From Hyphomicrobiales bacterium (GTDB lineage: Bacteria; Pseudomonadota; Alphaproteobacteria; Rhizobiales; Devosiaceae): 16,716 nucleotides of DNA. Below are positions 1 through 7,091 of the stretch, one piece after another. Position 1 is the stretch's first letter, and each line of letters starts with the position of its first letter. The stretch covers positions 1 through 16,716 of the forward strand of contig JALSJY010000133.1 of assembly GCA_026989045.1 (NCBI GenBank), given 5' to 3'. The translations under genes were made by a program, and so were the position numbers. Under the pieces are notes generated by a model that made no database searches, was not told the origin of the DNA, and saw only the letters and a list, made by a program, of their open reading frames with translations.

Positions 1-1
1 T

Positions 2-358
2 TTAGCACAGACGCGGCCATTTGTTGCAGCCATTATGGCAATAATAATGTTCTCGCTTATTGGCTTGCCTCCCTTGGCTGGATTTTTTGCAAAATGGCAT
101 GTGTTTACTGCCGCAATTGAAGCGCGCTTATTCTTATTGGCAGTTATTGGTGTGTTGGCCAGTGCTGTGAGTGCCTTTTATTATCTTCGTGTTGTAAAAA
201 CTATGTTTTTTGATGAACCAGTTTATAAATTTGCGCCAATTCCTAGCGAGTTGAAATTTGTTATGGCTATTAGTGGATTTTTGATTGTGACTTATTATTT
301 AACAATTGGCTCGCCACTTGAATCAATTGCGAAATCCGCAGCTCTGAGCCTTTTTTAA
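2..358 (+). CDS. nuoN: NADH-quinone oxidoreductase subunit N, C-terminal part
   Basis: This is the last 118 codons of a gene that begins before the window. NuoN is one of the three antiporter-like membrane subunits of respiratory complex I and takes part in proton pumping in the inner membrane. The visible part shows the family's C-terminal pattern: a helix with LIGLPPLAGFFAKWHVF, a second hydrophobic helix, then SAFYYLRVVKTMFF just after it, followed by a further hydrophobic stretch near the end. The lysine in GFFAKW is a conserved charged residue of this family. The gene stops with TAA at 356-358, two bases before birA, which is the usual complex I operon end in alphaproteobacteria. Identification is by family pattern and neighbours; only the last quarter of the protein is present. 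Confidence 0.93.
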   Translation, partial: LAQTRPFVAAIMAIIMFSLIGLPPLAGFFAKWHVFTAAIEARLFLLAVIGVLASAVSAFYYLRVVKTMFFDEPVYKFAPIPSELKFVMAISGFLIVTYYLTIGSPLESIAKSAALSLF

Positions 359-360
359 TA

Positions 361-1161
361 GTGAGTGATTTCCACCTCGCGCCATCAGCAATTGACGCAG
401 GTTATAAAGTCAGCAGTTTTGAAAATATTGGCTCAACTAGCACTGAGGCAATGAGGGCTGCAAAAACGGGAGTAAGCTCAAATCATTGGTTCGTCAGCGC
501 AAAACAATCTGCGGGTAGGGGGCGAATGGGGCGAGAATGGCAATCAGTAAAAGGCAATCTAGCGGCCTCGCTTTTATTTCGCACAAATTTAAGTCCTATG
601 ATCTGCTCAAGCCTGTCTTTTGTTGCCGCGCTTGCAGTTTATCGCGCAATTATTGGGGCAGAAGTAAATTCGCAAATTTTACTAAAATGGCCAAATGATA
701 TTTTGGCAATGAATGATAATTTTGAACAGCCTGCAAAACTGGTTGGAATATTATTAGAGTCGCAGATTTTGCCCTCAAGTGAGCAAGCTCTGGTAATAGG
801 CTTTGGTGTTAATATTGTTAGCGCACCAAAAAACTTACCTTATCCAGCAACTTGCTTAACAGAAATTGGTAGTGAATATAATGCAAAAGAGTTTTTTGAG
901 AGTTTGAGTAAACATTGGTATGATGTTTTTGAAATTTGGGATAATGGTGTTGGGATAAGAAAAATCCTAGATTTATGGCGGCAAAATGCTGCTGGAATTG
1001 GTAAATCAATTGCTATCACTAATCATGGAAAAACCGTGAGTGGAATTTTTGAGGATATTGATGAAACTGGCCGTCTTGTTATAAGGACAAATGCGGGTCA
1101 GGAATTTATTTCAGCTGGTGATGTGCATTTTGGTGATGCCGCTAGCTTAAGGGAGCTATAA
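361..1161 (+). CDS. birA: Biotin--[acetyl-CoA-carboxylase] ligase, monofunctional (class I)
   Basis: It joins biotin to the carrier lysine of acetyl-CoA carboxylase and similar biotin enzymes through biotinyl-AMP. The 266-residue product starts directly with the catalytic domain and has no N-terminal helix-turn-helix, so it should not act as a biotin repressor. Visible motifs are the adenylate-binding GRGRMGR loop (about residues 52-58), LLKWPND (107-113), LVGILLE (127-133) and GFGVN (147-151, usually GIGVN), followed by a small C-terminal beta-barrel (about 215-258). The start is GTG at 361, two bases after nuoN, so translation is probably coupled to nuoN. The TAA stop shares its last A with the ATG of rnj. 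A birA after nuoN is a recurring alphaproteobacterial arrangement. Confidence 0.93.
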   Translation: MSDFHLAPSAIDAGYKVSSFENIGSTSTEAMRAAKTGVSSNHWFVSAKQSAGRGRMGREWQSVKGNLAASLLFRTNLSPMICSSLSFVAALAVYRAIIGAEVNSQILLKWPNDILAMNDNFEQPAKLVGILLESQILPSSEQALVIGFGVNIVSAPKNLPYPATCLTEIGSEYNAKEFFESLSKHWYDVFEIWDNGVGIRKILDLWRQNAAGIGKSIAITNHGKTVSGIFEDIDETGRLVIRTNAGQEFISAGDVHFGDAASLREL

Positions 1162-2840
1162 TGACAAAAGATAATAAAGATGAGTTCGTGTTTGTTCCAC
1201 TTGGTGGAGTAGGTGAAATTGGCATGAATATGGCGGCCTATGGTTTTGGTCCAGAGTATAATCGCAAATGGATTGTGGTTGATTGTGGTGTGACTTTTGG
1301 TGGCCCTGAGCAACCAGGTATTGAATTGATAATGGCTGATCCTAGTTTTTTAGAGGAAGAGGCCGACAATGTGCTTGGGTTAATATTAACTCACTCTCAT
1401 GAAGATCATTATGGTGCGGTGCTGGATTTATGGCCGAGTTTTAACAAGCCAGTTTATGCAACTCCCTTCACAAAGGCGATGTTAGAGGCAAAGCGCATCG
1501 GCAATAATATTACTGAGCGAGTTAATGTAATAAATATGGTGCCAGGAAAGCCGTTTAAGCTTGGTGACTTTAAAATTGAAGCTATAAATATGGCTCACTC
1601 AATCCCTGAATGTAACTCTTTGCTCATTACAACTCCAGTTGGCTCAGCGCTGCATACGGGTGATTGGAAACTTGATGATAATCCAATTTCTTCACCCCCA
1701 ACAGATGAAAAACGCCTAAAAGAAATTGCCAAGCGTGATGGCTCTTTAGCACTGATTTGCGATAGCACAAATGCAACAAAAACTGGCCAAAGCCCATCAG
1801 AAGAAGAAATTGGCGCAACGCTTGAAAAGATAATTAAATCCGCCAAACATCGAGTAGCAGTAACAACATTTGCTTCAAATCTTGGTAGAGTGATTTCAAT
1901 TGCACGTGCCGCGCAAAAGGCTGGTAGGCAGGTTGTTTTGTCGGGTCTTTCTTTGCACCGCATAACAACAATAGCTAAAGAGCTTGGTATGTTAGATGAG
2001 CTAGAGCCGTTTTTAGACCAAGACGCTTACTCTCATCTACCGCGTAATAAAGTGGTGTTAATCTGCACCGGAAGCCAAGGCGAAAGCCGCGCTGCTGTTT
2101 CGCGCATTGCACGAGGAGTTCACCCAGTCATTGATTTGAGTGCTGGGGATATGATGATTTTTTCATCTTGGTCAATCCCAGGTAATGAAAAAGCTGTTAT
2201 TGATATTGAAAATCAACTGATTGATAAGGGCGTTGAAATAATCACCAATGCGCAAGAGCTTGTGCATGTAACAGGCCATCCGCGCCGTGGTGAGTTAACT
2301 CAGCTTTATGATTGGGTTAAGCCAGATTTGCTAATCCCCGTGCATGGAGAGGCAATGCATCTTGAAGCGCAAGCCGAGCTTGGTAAATCGCACGGAATTG
2401 AGAAGGTTTTTTCAATCAGAAATGGCGATATGGTGCGCCTTGCGCCAAATCCTGAACATTCTCAAGCCGAGGTGAGGGTGGGTGAATTATATCTTGATGG
2501 CGACTTAATATGTACCCCGCAAGAAAGCGGCGTAAGAGGCAGAAAACGCCTTTCATACGCAGGAATTGCTAGCGTAAGTCTTTGCATGAATAAGCGAGGA
2601 GAAATTGTCTCTGGTCCTGATATGAATATTATCGGCATTCCCCTGTTAGAAGATGATGATGAGGATATTTTGGAAATATTGGTTGAAAAGGCAATTGTTA
2701 GTGTAATTCGCTCAATGCCGCCAAAACGAAGAAATGACGAAAAACGAATAAATGAAGCAGTAAGGCGGGCAGTGCGCTCAGAACTTGCTAATTATTGGGG
2801 TAAAAAACCAAATGTTAGCGTTTTTGTCCATTTGGTATAA
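1161..2840 (+). CDS. rnj: Ribonuclease J (metallo-beta-lactamase / beta-CASP family)
   Basis: RNase J is a two-metal 5'-3' exonuclease and endonuclease that matures rRNA and decays mRNA in the cytoplasm. The 559-residue length is normal. The zinc-binding motif THSHEDHYGA gives H78, H80, D82 and H83; further metal-site residues are H146 (MAHSIPE) and D168 (HTGDWKLD). The beta-CASP part follows, with CDSTNA at about 200-205, SGLSLHRITT, ICTGSQGE and HVTGHPRRGE, then the IPVHGEAMHLEAQ loop and a C-terminal domain. A good ribosome site (GGGAG at 1151-1155) precedes the ATG, which overlaps the birA stop by one base. Many Proteobacteria lack RNase J, but alphaproteobacteria commonly carry it here. 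Often a mce/DUF1467-type gene follows before proS; none is present in this window. Confidence 0.95.
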   Translation: MTKDNKDEFVFVPLGGVGEIGMNMAAYGFGPEYNRKWIVVDCGVTFGGPEQPGIELIMADPSFLEEEADNVLGLILTHSHEDHYGAVLDLWPSFNKPVYATPFTKAMLEAKRIGNNITERVNVINMVPGKPFKLGDFKIEAINMAHSIPECNSLLITTPVGSALHTGDWKLDDNPISSPPTDEKRLKEIAKRDGSLALICDSTNATKTGQSPSEEEIGATLEKIIKSAKHRVAVTTFASNLGRVISIARAAQKAGRQVVLSGLSLHRITTIAKELGMLDELEPFLDQDAYSHLPRNKVVLICTGSQGESRAAVSRIARGVHPVIDLSAGDMMIFSSWSIPGNEKAVIDIENQLIDKGVEIITNAQELVHVTGHPRRGELTQLYDWVKPDLLIPVHGEAMHLEAQAELGKSHGIEKVFSIRNGDMVRLAPNPEHSQAEVRVGELYLDGDLICTPQESGVRGRKRLSYAGIASVSLCMNKRGEIVSGPDMNIIGIPLLEDDDEDILEILVEKAIVSVIRSMPPKRRNDEKRINEAVRRAVRSELANYWGKKPNVSVFVHLV

Positions 2841-2910
2841 GTTTTTTATAAAAAATCAGCTAAACTGTTTCAAACTATTTGAGTCGCAATCAATTCTAGA
2901 AAGTATATCC

Positions 2911-4260
2911 ATGCGCTTATCAAATTATTTTCTTCCTGTATTAAAAGAAGTGCCAAAAGATGCAGAAATTGTCTCGCATCGTTTAATGTTACGTGCAGGC
3001 ATGATACGCCAGCAGGCCGCGGGGCTTTATTCGTGGTTGCCACTAGGCTTTAAAGTTATGCAAAAAGTGCAAAAAATCGTTGAGCAGGAGCAAAATAGAG
3101 CAGGAGCGATTGAGCTTTTAATGCCAACGTTGCAACCAGCCGATCTTTGGCGTGAAAGCGGGCGCTATGATGCCTATGGCAAGGAAATGTTACGCATTAC
3201 CGATAGGGGCGAGCGCGACTTGCTTTATGGTCCAACAAATGAAGAAATGATAACGGATATTTTTCGCTCTAGCATAAAATCTTATAAAGACTTGCCGCTA
3301 AATCTTTATCATGTGCAGTGGAAATTTCGTGATGAAGTAAGACCACGTTTTGGTACAATGCGCTCGCGTGAGTTTTTAATGAAAGATGCCTATAGTTTTG
3401 ATTTAAATGAAGATGAGGCAGCAAAATCTTATAATAAAATGTTTGTTGCATATCTTCGCACCTATTATCGCATGGGATTAACAGCAATTCCGATGCGGGC
3501 AGATACTGGGCCAATTGGTGGCGAGCTTTCGCATGAATTTATTATTATCGCTGATACTGGGGAAAGCGAAGTATATTGTCACTCTGACCTCCTGAATAAA
3601 GCAATTCCTAGCATTGATATTGATTATAATTCTGATTTAAGCTCAATTATTGATGATTGGACATCGCTTTTTGCTGCAACAGATGATGTTGCTGATGTTG
3701 CTGAATTTGAAAATGCTGTTCCCAATGATAAGCGGATAAAAGCACGCGGGATTGAGGTTGGGCAACTTTTTTACTTTGGGGATAAATATTCAAAGCCAAT
3801 GGGCGCTACTGTAACAGATTCCAATGGCAAAGAAGTTGCTGTTCACATGGGCTCTTACGGTATCGGAATAACAAGAATTGTGCCGGCTATTATTGAGGCA
3901 AGTCACGATGAAAATGGAATTATATGGCCAGTTTCTGTAGCGCCATTTGAAGTGATTATTTTGAACCTTAGAGCCAAAGATGAAGAATGCTCCAAGGTGT
4001 GCGAAAATCTTTATAGTGAACTTAAAAGCGCCAATATTGATGTGCTTTATGATGATACAGACCAAGGGGCAGGCGCGAAATTTGCAACAGCAGATTTAAT
4101 TGGCATTCCTTTTCAATTAGTCATTGGCCCACGAGGAGTTAAATCAGGTGAGGCTGAATTTAAAAATCGCGCAAGTGGAGAAAAAAATAATATTCCTCTT
4201 AGTGGTGTGGTGCAAACAATTGTTGATTTAGTAATCCCTCAAAGGCGAGATAAAATTTGA
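2911..4260 (+). CDS. proS: Proline--tRNA ligase, short alphaproteobacterial form
   Basis: It charges tRNA-Pro with proline. I choose the ATG at 2911 (449 residues), because the protein there begins MRLSNYFLPVLKEVP, the family N terminus; an in-frame ATG at 2785 would add 42 unrelated residues inside rnj. The ribosome site is weak (AGAAAG at 2898-2903). Class II synthetase motifs are visible: the motif 1 region around residues 55-75, motif 2 with GPTNEE (107-112) and KFRDEVRPRFG (138-148), and motif 3 HMGSYGIGITRIVPA (about 312-326), then the anticodon-binding domain. The large editing insertion of about 180 residues seen in E. coli ProS is missing; only a short stretch lies between motifs 2 and 3. 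This is typical of alphaproteobacteria, where a separate deacylase can clear Ala-tRNA-Pro. Its TGA overlaps the lolC start. Confidence 0.95.
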   Translation: MRLSNYFLPVLKEVPKDAEIVSHRLMLRAGMIRQQAAGLYSWLPLGFKVMQKVQKIVEQEQNRAGAIELLMPTLQPADLWRESGRYDAYGKEMLRITDRGERDLLYGPTNEEMITDIFRSSIKSYKDLPLNLYHVQWKFRDEVRPRFGTMRSREFLMKDAYSFDLNEDEAAKSYNKMFVAYLRTYYRMGLTAIPMRADTGPIGGELSHEFIIIADTGESEVYCHSDLLNKAIPSIDIDYNSDLSSIIDDWTSLFAATDDVADVAEFENAVPNDKRIKARGIEVGQLFYFGDKYSKPMGATVTDSNGKEVAVHMGSYGIGITRIVPAIIEASHDENGIIWPVSVAPFEVIILNLRAKDEECSKVCENLYSELKSANIDVLYDDTDQGAGAKFATADLIGIPFQLVIGPRGVKSGEAEFKNRASGEKNNIPLSGVVQTIVDLVIPQRRDKI

Positions 4261-5624
4261 ACGTGAAAAACACCAATAAAACAAAAAACGGCACTGCGCC
4301 ATTTTCAGCGCTTGAGTGGTTTATCGCGGGGCGATATTTGCGCGCAAGGCGAAGTGATACATTTATTTCGGTAATTGCAGGGCTTACATTGACGGGCATT
4401 GCAATTGGCGTTGCGACCTTAATTGTTGTTACCTCGGTGATGAATGGTTTTCGTGAGGAATTATTGTCAAAAATACTTGGCCTAAATGGTCACTTCATCG
4501 CTTATCCTGTTGATAGTGGTTTTTCTGATTACGATGAAACGGCAATTAAATTAGAAAATGTTGATGGCGTGGTGCATGCTTTTGCTTTTGTTGAGGGGCA
4601 AGCTCTTGTTTCCAGTAAGTCAAATTCTACTGGCGTTAGTGTGCGTGGCATGACCTATGATTCAATTCAAAAGCTACCATTGTTAGCTAATTCTGTAGAA
4701 TTAGGCTCTTGGGACGATTGGGATCAAAGCAAGGGTGCTGCAATTGGTTATCGTTTGGCGCAAAAACTTGGTGTTACTTTGGGCGATAAAATTACTCTGA
4801 TAAACCCTGATGGCGCAACCACTCCTTTTGGCACAACTCCGCAAATTCGCTCTTATCCAATAGTTGCAACTTTTGATTTAGGCATGGTCGAATTTGATAG
4901 CTTTTTTGTTTATTTGCCAATGAAGCCAGCACAAAAATATTTCAAACTATTTAAAGACGTGCTGCGTGATGGGGCTGAAGTGCCAGATATTTTAGCAAGC
5001 GATGCAGAGATTGATGCCGCTTATGAGCAGAGGTTTTTTGCCACCGCTGTTGAAATTTTCATTGAAGATGCGGATAAAGTGGGCGAAATGCGTGAAAAAA
5101 TATATTCCGAAGTTGAACGCCCGATGATTTTAACCGACTGGCAACAACGCAACCAGACATTTTTCGAGGCCTTGCAAGTTGAACGTGTGGTGATGTTTGT
5201 TATCCTTTCAATGATTGTTGTTGTGGCGGCGTTTAACATTATTTCTTCGCTTGTAATGCTGGTTAAAGACAAAGGGCGTGATATTGCGGTGCTTAGAACA
5301 ATGGGCATTACGCGCTCTGCAATCATGCGAATATTTGTTATTGTCGGCACGACAATTGGATTTTTAGGAACTTTGCTCGGCCTTTTGCTTGGTTTACTTT
5401 TGGCAGTGAATGCAGAAAGCATCAGGAGTTGGTTAGCAAACACCATTGGCATTAGTATTTTCCCGCCCGAAGTTTTCTTCTTGTCTGAACTTCCTTCAAG
5501 AGTGGATTTTGTTGAAGTTGCAATAATATTGGGTATGGCATTGGGGTTAAGCTTTTTGGCCACTCTTTATCCAGCATGGCGGGCAGCGCAATATGAACCA
5601 GTTGAGGCGCTTCGTTATGAGTAA
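4257..5624 (+). CDS. lolC: Lipoprotein-releasing ABC transporter permease (LolC/LolE family)
   Basis: This is the membrane subunit of the Lol complex, which extracts outer-membrane lipoproteins from the inner membrane and hands them to LolA. The 455-residue product has the family layout: a cytoplasmic N terminus with FIAGRYLRAR, one helix (about 37-61), a large periplasmic domain, then three helices (about 311-337, 358-384 and 418-441). The coupling segment KDKGRDIAVLRTMG and the C-terminal PAWRAAQYEPVEALRYE are characteristic of LolC/E. A single permease gene is present, as is common in alphaproteobacteria, so a homodimer is likely and C versus E cannot be told apart. The reported start is TTG at 4257, overlapping the proS TGA; GTG at 4263 is an alternative. 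It overlaps lolD by 8 bases. Confidence 0.93.
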   Translation: MNVKNTNKTKNGTAPFSALEWFIAGRYLRARRSDTFISVIAGLTLTGIAIGVATLIVVTSVMNGFREELLSKILGLNGHFIAYPVDSGFSDYDETAIKLENVDGVVHAFAFVEGQALVSSKSNSTGVSVRGMTYDSIQKLPLLANSVELGSWDDWDQSKGAAIGYRLAQKLGVTLGDKITLINPDGATTPFGTTPQIRSYPIVATFDLGMVEFDSFFVYLPMKPAQKYFKLFKDVLRDGAEVPDILASDAEIDAAYEQRFFATAVEIFIEDADKVGEMREKIYSEVERPMILTDWQQRNQTFFEALQVERVVMFVILSMIVVVAAFNIISSLVMLVKDKGRDIAVLRTMGITRSAIMRIFVIVGTTIGFLGTLLGLLLGLLLAVNAESIRSWLANTIGISIFPPEVFFLSELPSRVDFVEVAIILGMALGLSFLATLYPAWRAAQYEPVEALRYE

Positions 5625-6312
5625 ACAAAGTGGAATAAACCTAAAAATGAGTGGTGTGCATCGTCATTTTGGCGGGGGTGAGACAATTGTAAGAGTGCTT
5701 GAAAGCGCTGATTTAACATTAAAAGCATCTGAAATTGTTGCTCTTATTGCACCATCTGGGGCTGGGAAATCTACCCTATTACATGTTGGTGGCTTGCTCG
5801 AGAGAGCGCAAGCAGGTGAGGTTGAAATTTGCGGACAAAAAACCTCTAAGCTTTCTGATAGGGGGCGCACAAGACTGCGACGAAATAGCATAGGATATGT
5901 CTATCAATTCCACAATCTCTTGCCAGAATTCTCAGCGCTTGAAAATGTTTCTCTTGCGCAAATGATTGCAGGAAAAAGCAAGGCCAAAGCTGATGCTCAC
6001 TCAATGGAATTGCTTGAAATGCTCGGTGTATCTGAGCGCGCATTGCATAGACCAGGGGAATTGTCTGGTGGGGAGCAGCAACGAGTTGCTATTGCGCGAG
6101 CGGCGGCTAATAATCCGCGCATTATTTTAGCAGATGAGCCAACAGGAAATCTAGATCCAGAAATTTCAGCCCTAGTTTTTGATGCCTTTACTAGTCTGGT
6201 GAAAGAGCGTGGGGCAAGTGCCTTGATTGCAACTCATAATCATGATTTAGCTAAACGTGCTGATCGGATTGTTACGCTTGAAAAAGGCAATATCATTGCT
6301 ACTAAATTGTAG
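5617..6312 (+). CDS. lolD: Lipoprotein-releasing system ATP-binding protein LolD
   Basis: This is the ATPase subunit that powers the LolC/E permease encoded just upstream. The 231-residue protein has all ABC motifs: Walker A APSGAGKST (45-53), the Q-loop around YQFHNLLPEF (96-105), the signature LSGGEQQR (149-156), Walker B IILADE (169-174), the D-loop at GNLD and the switch histidine in THNHD (206-210). YQFHNLLPEFSALENV is typical of LolD among ABC ATPases. I choose the ATG at 5617, which overlaps the end of lolC by 8 bases and has GAGG at 5604-5607; an in-frame ATG at 5593 would add eight residues and lies deeper inside lolC. It appears to be the last gene of the upstream transcript, although no clear hairpin terminator follows. 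Confidence 0.95.
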   Translation: MSKQSGINLKMSGVHRHFGGGETIVRVLESADLTLKASEIVALIAPSGAGKSTLLHVGGLLERAQAGEVEICGQKTSKLSDRGRTRLRRNSIGYVYQFHNLLPEFSALENVSLAQMIAGKSKAKADAHSMELLEMLGVSERALHRPGELSGGEQQRVAIARAAANNPRIILADEPTGNLDPEISALVFDAFTSLVKERGASALIATHNHDLAKRADRIVTLEKGNIIATKL

Positions 6313-6323
6313 CTTGCTATAAT
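6296..6323 (+). promoter_or_regulatory. Possible sigma-70 type promoter at the end of lolD
   Basis: A perfect TATAAT lies at 6318-6323 with TTGCTA (4 of 6 matches to TTGACA) at 6296-6301, a 16-base spacing. Transcription from it would run into the 6324-6512 spacer. In AT-rich DNA such matches occur by chance, and the part inside lolD is coding, so this is only a candidate. Confidence 0.25.
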
Positions 6324-6440
6324 AAATCATCTTCCTAAATTTATTAAATTACAAAGCCGCAATAAAGTAACGCTGTTAAAAGGCAGGCGAAAGGCCACTT
6401 AGCACGAATAATCTATGGCACTTAAAAAAACACTGGACAA

Positions 6441-6455
6441 GAACAAAAAAAGAAC
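6441..6455 (-). promoter_or_regulatory. LexA (SOS) box 1, GTTC-N7-GTTC read on the minus strand
   Basis: On the + strand the sequence is GAAC, seven A, GAAC; on the complement this is GTTC-N7-GTTC, the direct-repeat operator known for LexA of alphaproteobacteria such as Caulobacter, Rhodobacter and Sinorhizobium. It lies 57 bases before the small-gene ATG at 6513. No gene diverges to the left (lolD points towards it), so the regulated unit must be to the right. The exact match to all eight fixed bases is seen directly; LexA binding is inferred. Confidence 0.75.
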
Positions 6456-6467
6456 ATACACATAAAA

Positions 6468-6482
6468 GAACAAACAAGGAAC
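6468..6482 (-). promoter_or_regulatory. LexA (SOS) box 2, GTTC-N7-GTTC read on the minus strand
   Basis: A second exact GAAC-N7-GAAC (central bases AAACAAG) starts 27 bases after the first. The four GAAC half-sites begin at 6441, 6452, 6468 and 6479. It ends 30 bases before the ATG at 6513, so it would overlap the -35 region of a promoter whose -10 is the CATAAT at 6493-6498; bound LexA would block RNA polymerase. Two full operators within 42 bases make a chance match unlikely. Confidence 0.75.
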
Positions 6483-6512
6483 GAAAATAAAACATAATAG
6501 ATAGGAAGAAAA

Positions 6513-6611
6513 ATGATTGCTTTTATTAAGGATTTTTTTGCATTTGTAACTCTTGCAGGGTTTTGCGTTATGACCTTTATGTGGTTAGATATTCTTTCAA
6601 AAATATCATAA
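6513..6611 (+). CDS. Small single-helix membrane peptide, probably SOS-induced (SidA-like in size and context)
   Basis: This is a 32-codon ORF, ATG to TAA, with a good ribosome site (AGGAAG at 6504-6509) four bases upstream of the ATG. The peptide begins MIAFIKDFF, continues with a hydrophobic stretch of about 18 residues (8-25) forming one likely inner-membrane helix with C18 and W24, and ends in a short polar tail (D26, S29, K30, S32). Two LexA-type operators lie just upstream, so expression should rise after DNA damage. In Caulobacter the SOS-induced inhibitor SidA is a 29-residue inner-membrane peptide that blocks division through FtsW/FtsN; size, topology and regulation match, but I cannot show sequence homology. 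Another membrane stress peptide, or a toxin-like peptide, is the alternative. The gene would be missed by most length-filtered gene callers. Confidence 0.68.
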   Translation: MIAFIKDFFAFVTLAGFCVMTFMWLDILSKIS

Positions 6612-6617
6612 TTTAAT

Positions 6618-6643
6618 TTGTGAATCTCATTGCAAGCTATTAT
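6618..6643 (+). promoter_or_regulatory. Weak promoter candidate before the HsmA-like gene
   Basis: A TATTAT at 6638-6643 resembles a -10 element, with TTGTGA at 6618-6623 as a poor -35 at the short spacing of 14 bases. If real, it would give the 126-residue membrane protein its own promoter instead of read-through from the SOS-controlled micro-gene. The evidence is thin. Confidence 0.2.
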
Positions 6644-6677
6644 GAAGGAATGAGTGGAATTTGTCTGAGGGTCTCTT

Positions 6678-7058
6678 ATGCCAACTTTAATGATTTATGG
6701 GATTGCTTTATTCACTTTGGCGTTGGTTTTTTATTCAACTAGTGTTTGGGCTGGCTGGTTTTCTAAACGCCTTAAAGTCTGGCATATTTATGTTTTTCTA
6801 ATTGGGCTTATTGCTGACTATGTTGCAACTATTTTAACCTATATTAGCCTTGGCGTGATTACTACAACGCTCCATTCTATACTTGGCTTTGTTTCTATTA
6901 TTTTAATGACTATTCATGTGGTGTGGGCAGTGTTGATTATGGTGCGTAATAATGAGAAAGCAATGAATAGTTTTCACAGGGTTTCTGTTGTTGTTTGGTC
7001 TATTTGGATGCTATCTTACCTTTCTGGTTTTGCCTCAGGTATTGCCAAAATTGCGTAA
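6678..7058 (+). CDS. Four-helix membrane protein, TIGR03987/HsmA-like, function unknown
   Basis: The 126-residue product is almost entirely hydrophobic, with four predicted membrane helices at about 5-27, 36-58, 62-89 and 101-122 and short basic loops (KRLK, RNNEK). The opening MIYGIALFTLALVFYS and the overall layout resemble the family catalogued as TIGR03987 (HsmA family), whose role is not established; the match is from memory. Histidines H36, H66, H80 and H100 all lie in or at the ends of helices, and H66 and H80 sit 14 residues apart on one helix, so bound heme is conceivable. The start ATG has GAGGG at 6667-6671. It is not part of the usual lolD-dnaE neighbourhood as I know it, so it may be an insertion. 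It could be co-transcribed with the micro-gene 66 bases upstream. Confidence 0.72.
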   Translation: MPTLMIYGIALFTLALVFYSTSVWAGWFSKRLKVWHIYVFLIGLIADYVATILTYISLGVITTTLHSILGFVSIILMTIHVVWAVLIMVRNNEKAMNSFHRVSVVVWSIWMLSYLSGFASGIAKIA

Positions 7059-7091
7059 TGATTTTTATTCTATAACTTTTAAGGATTAAAT

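Larger units (their letters stand above)
6313..6512. other. Intergenic spacer without a convincing gene
   Basis: This is the non-coding front part of the 365-base interval between lolD and the 126-residue membrane protein. I see no tRNA, no clear intrinsic terminator and no ORF with a ribosome site. A 16-codon basic ORF (6415-6465) is open but lacks a ribosome site. The right half is strongly A-rich on the + strand and carries the two GAAC-N7-GAAC elements listed separately. Everything points to regulatory DNA for the small gene at 6513. Confidence 0.6.

Noticed and set aside
2842..2855. Perfect 14-base palindrome of T6-A-T-A6 in the rnj-proS gap
   Set aside because: It is pure AT with no room for a loop and no GC stem, so it cannot be a convincing terminator; such runs are expected in AT-rich DNA.
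2785..2910. 42-residue N-terminal extension of proS starting inside rnj
   Set aside because: It overlaps the rnj coding sequence, has no family similarity, and the ATG at 2911 gives the standard ProS N terminus.
5021..5563. 180-codon minus-strand frame inside lolC
   Set aside because: It lies entirely antisense to a well-supported gene, and its composition is explained as a codon shadow.
6415..6465. 16-codon lysine-rich ORF over the first LexA box
   Set aside because: It has no ribosome site, and its basic composition simply follows from the A-rich regulatory DNA.
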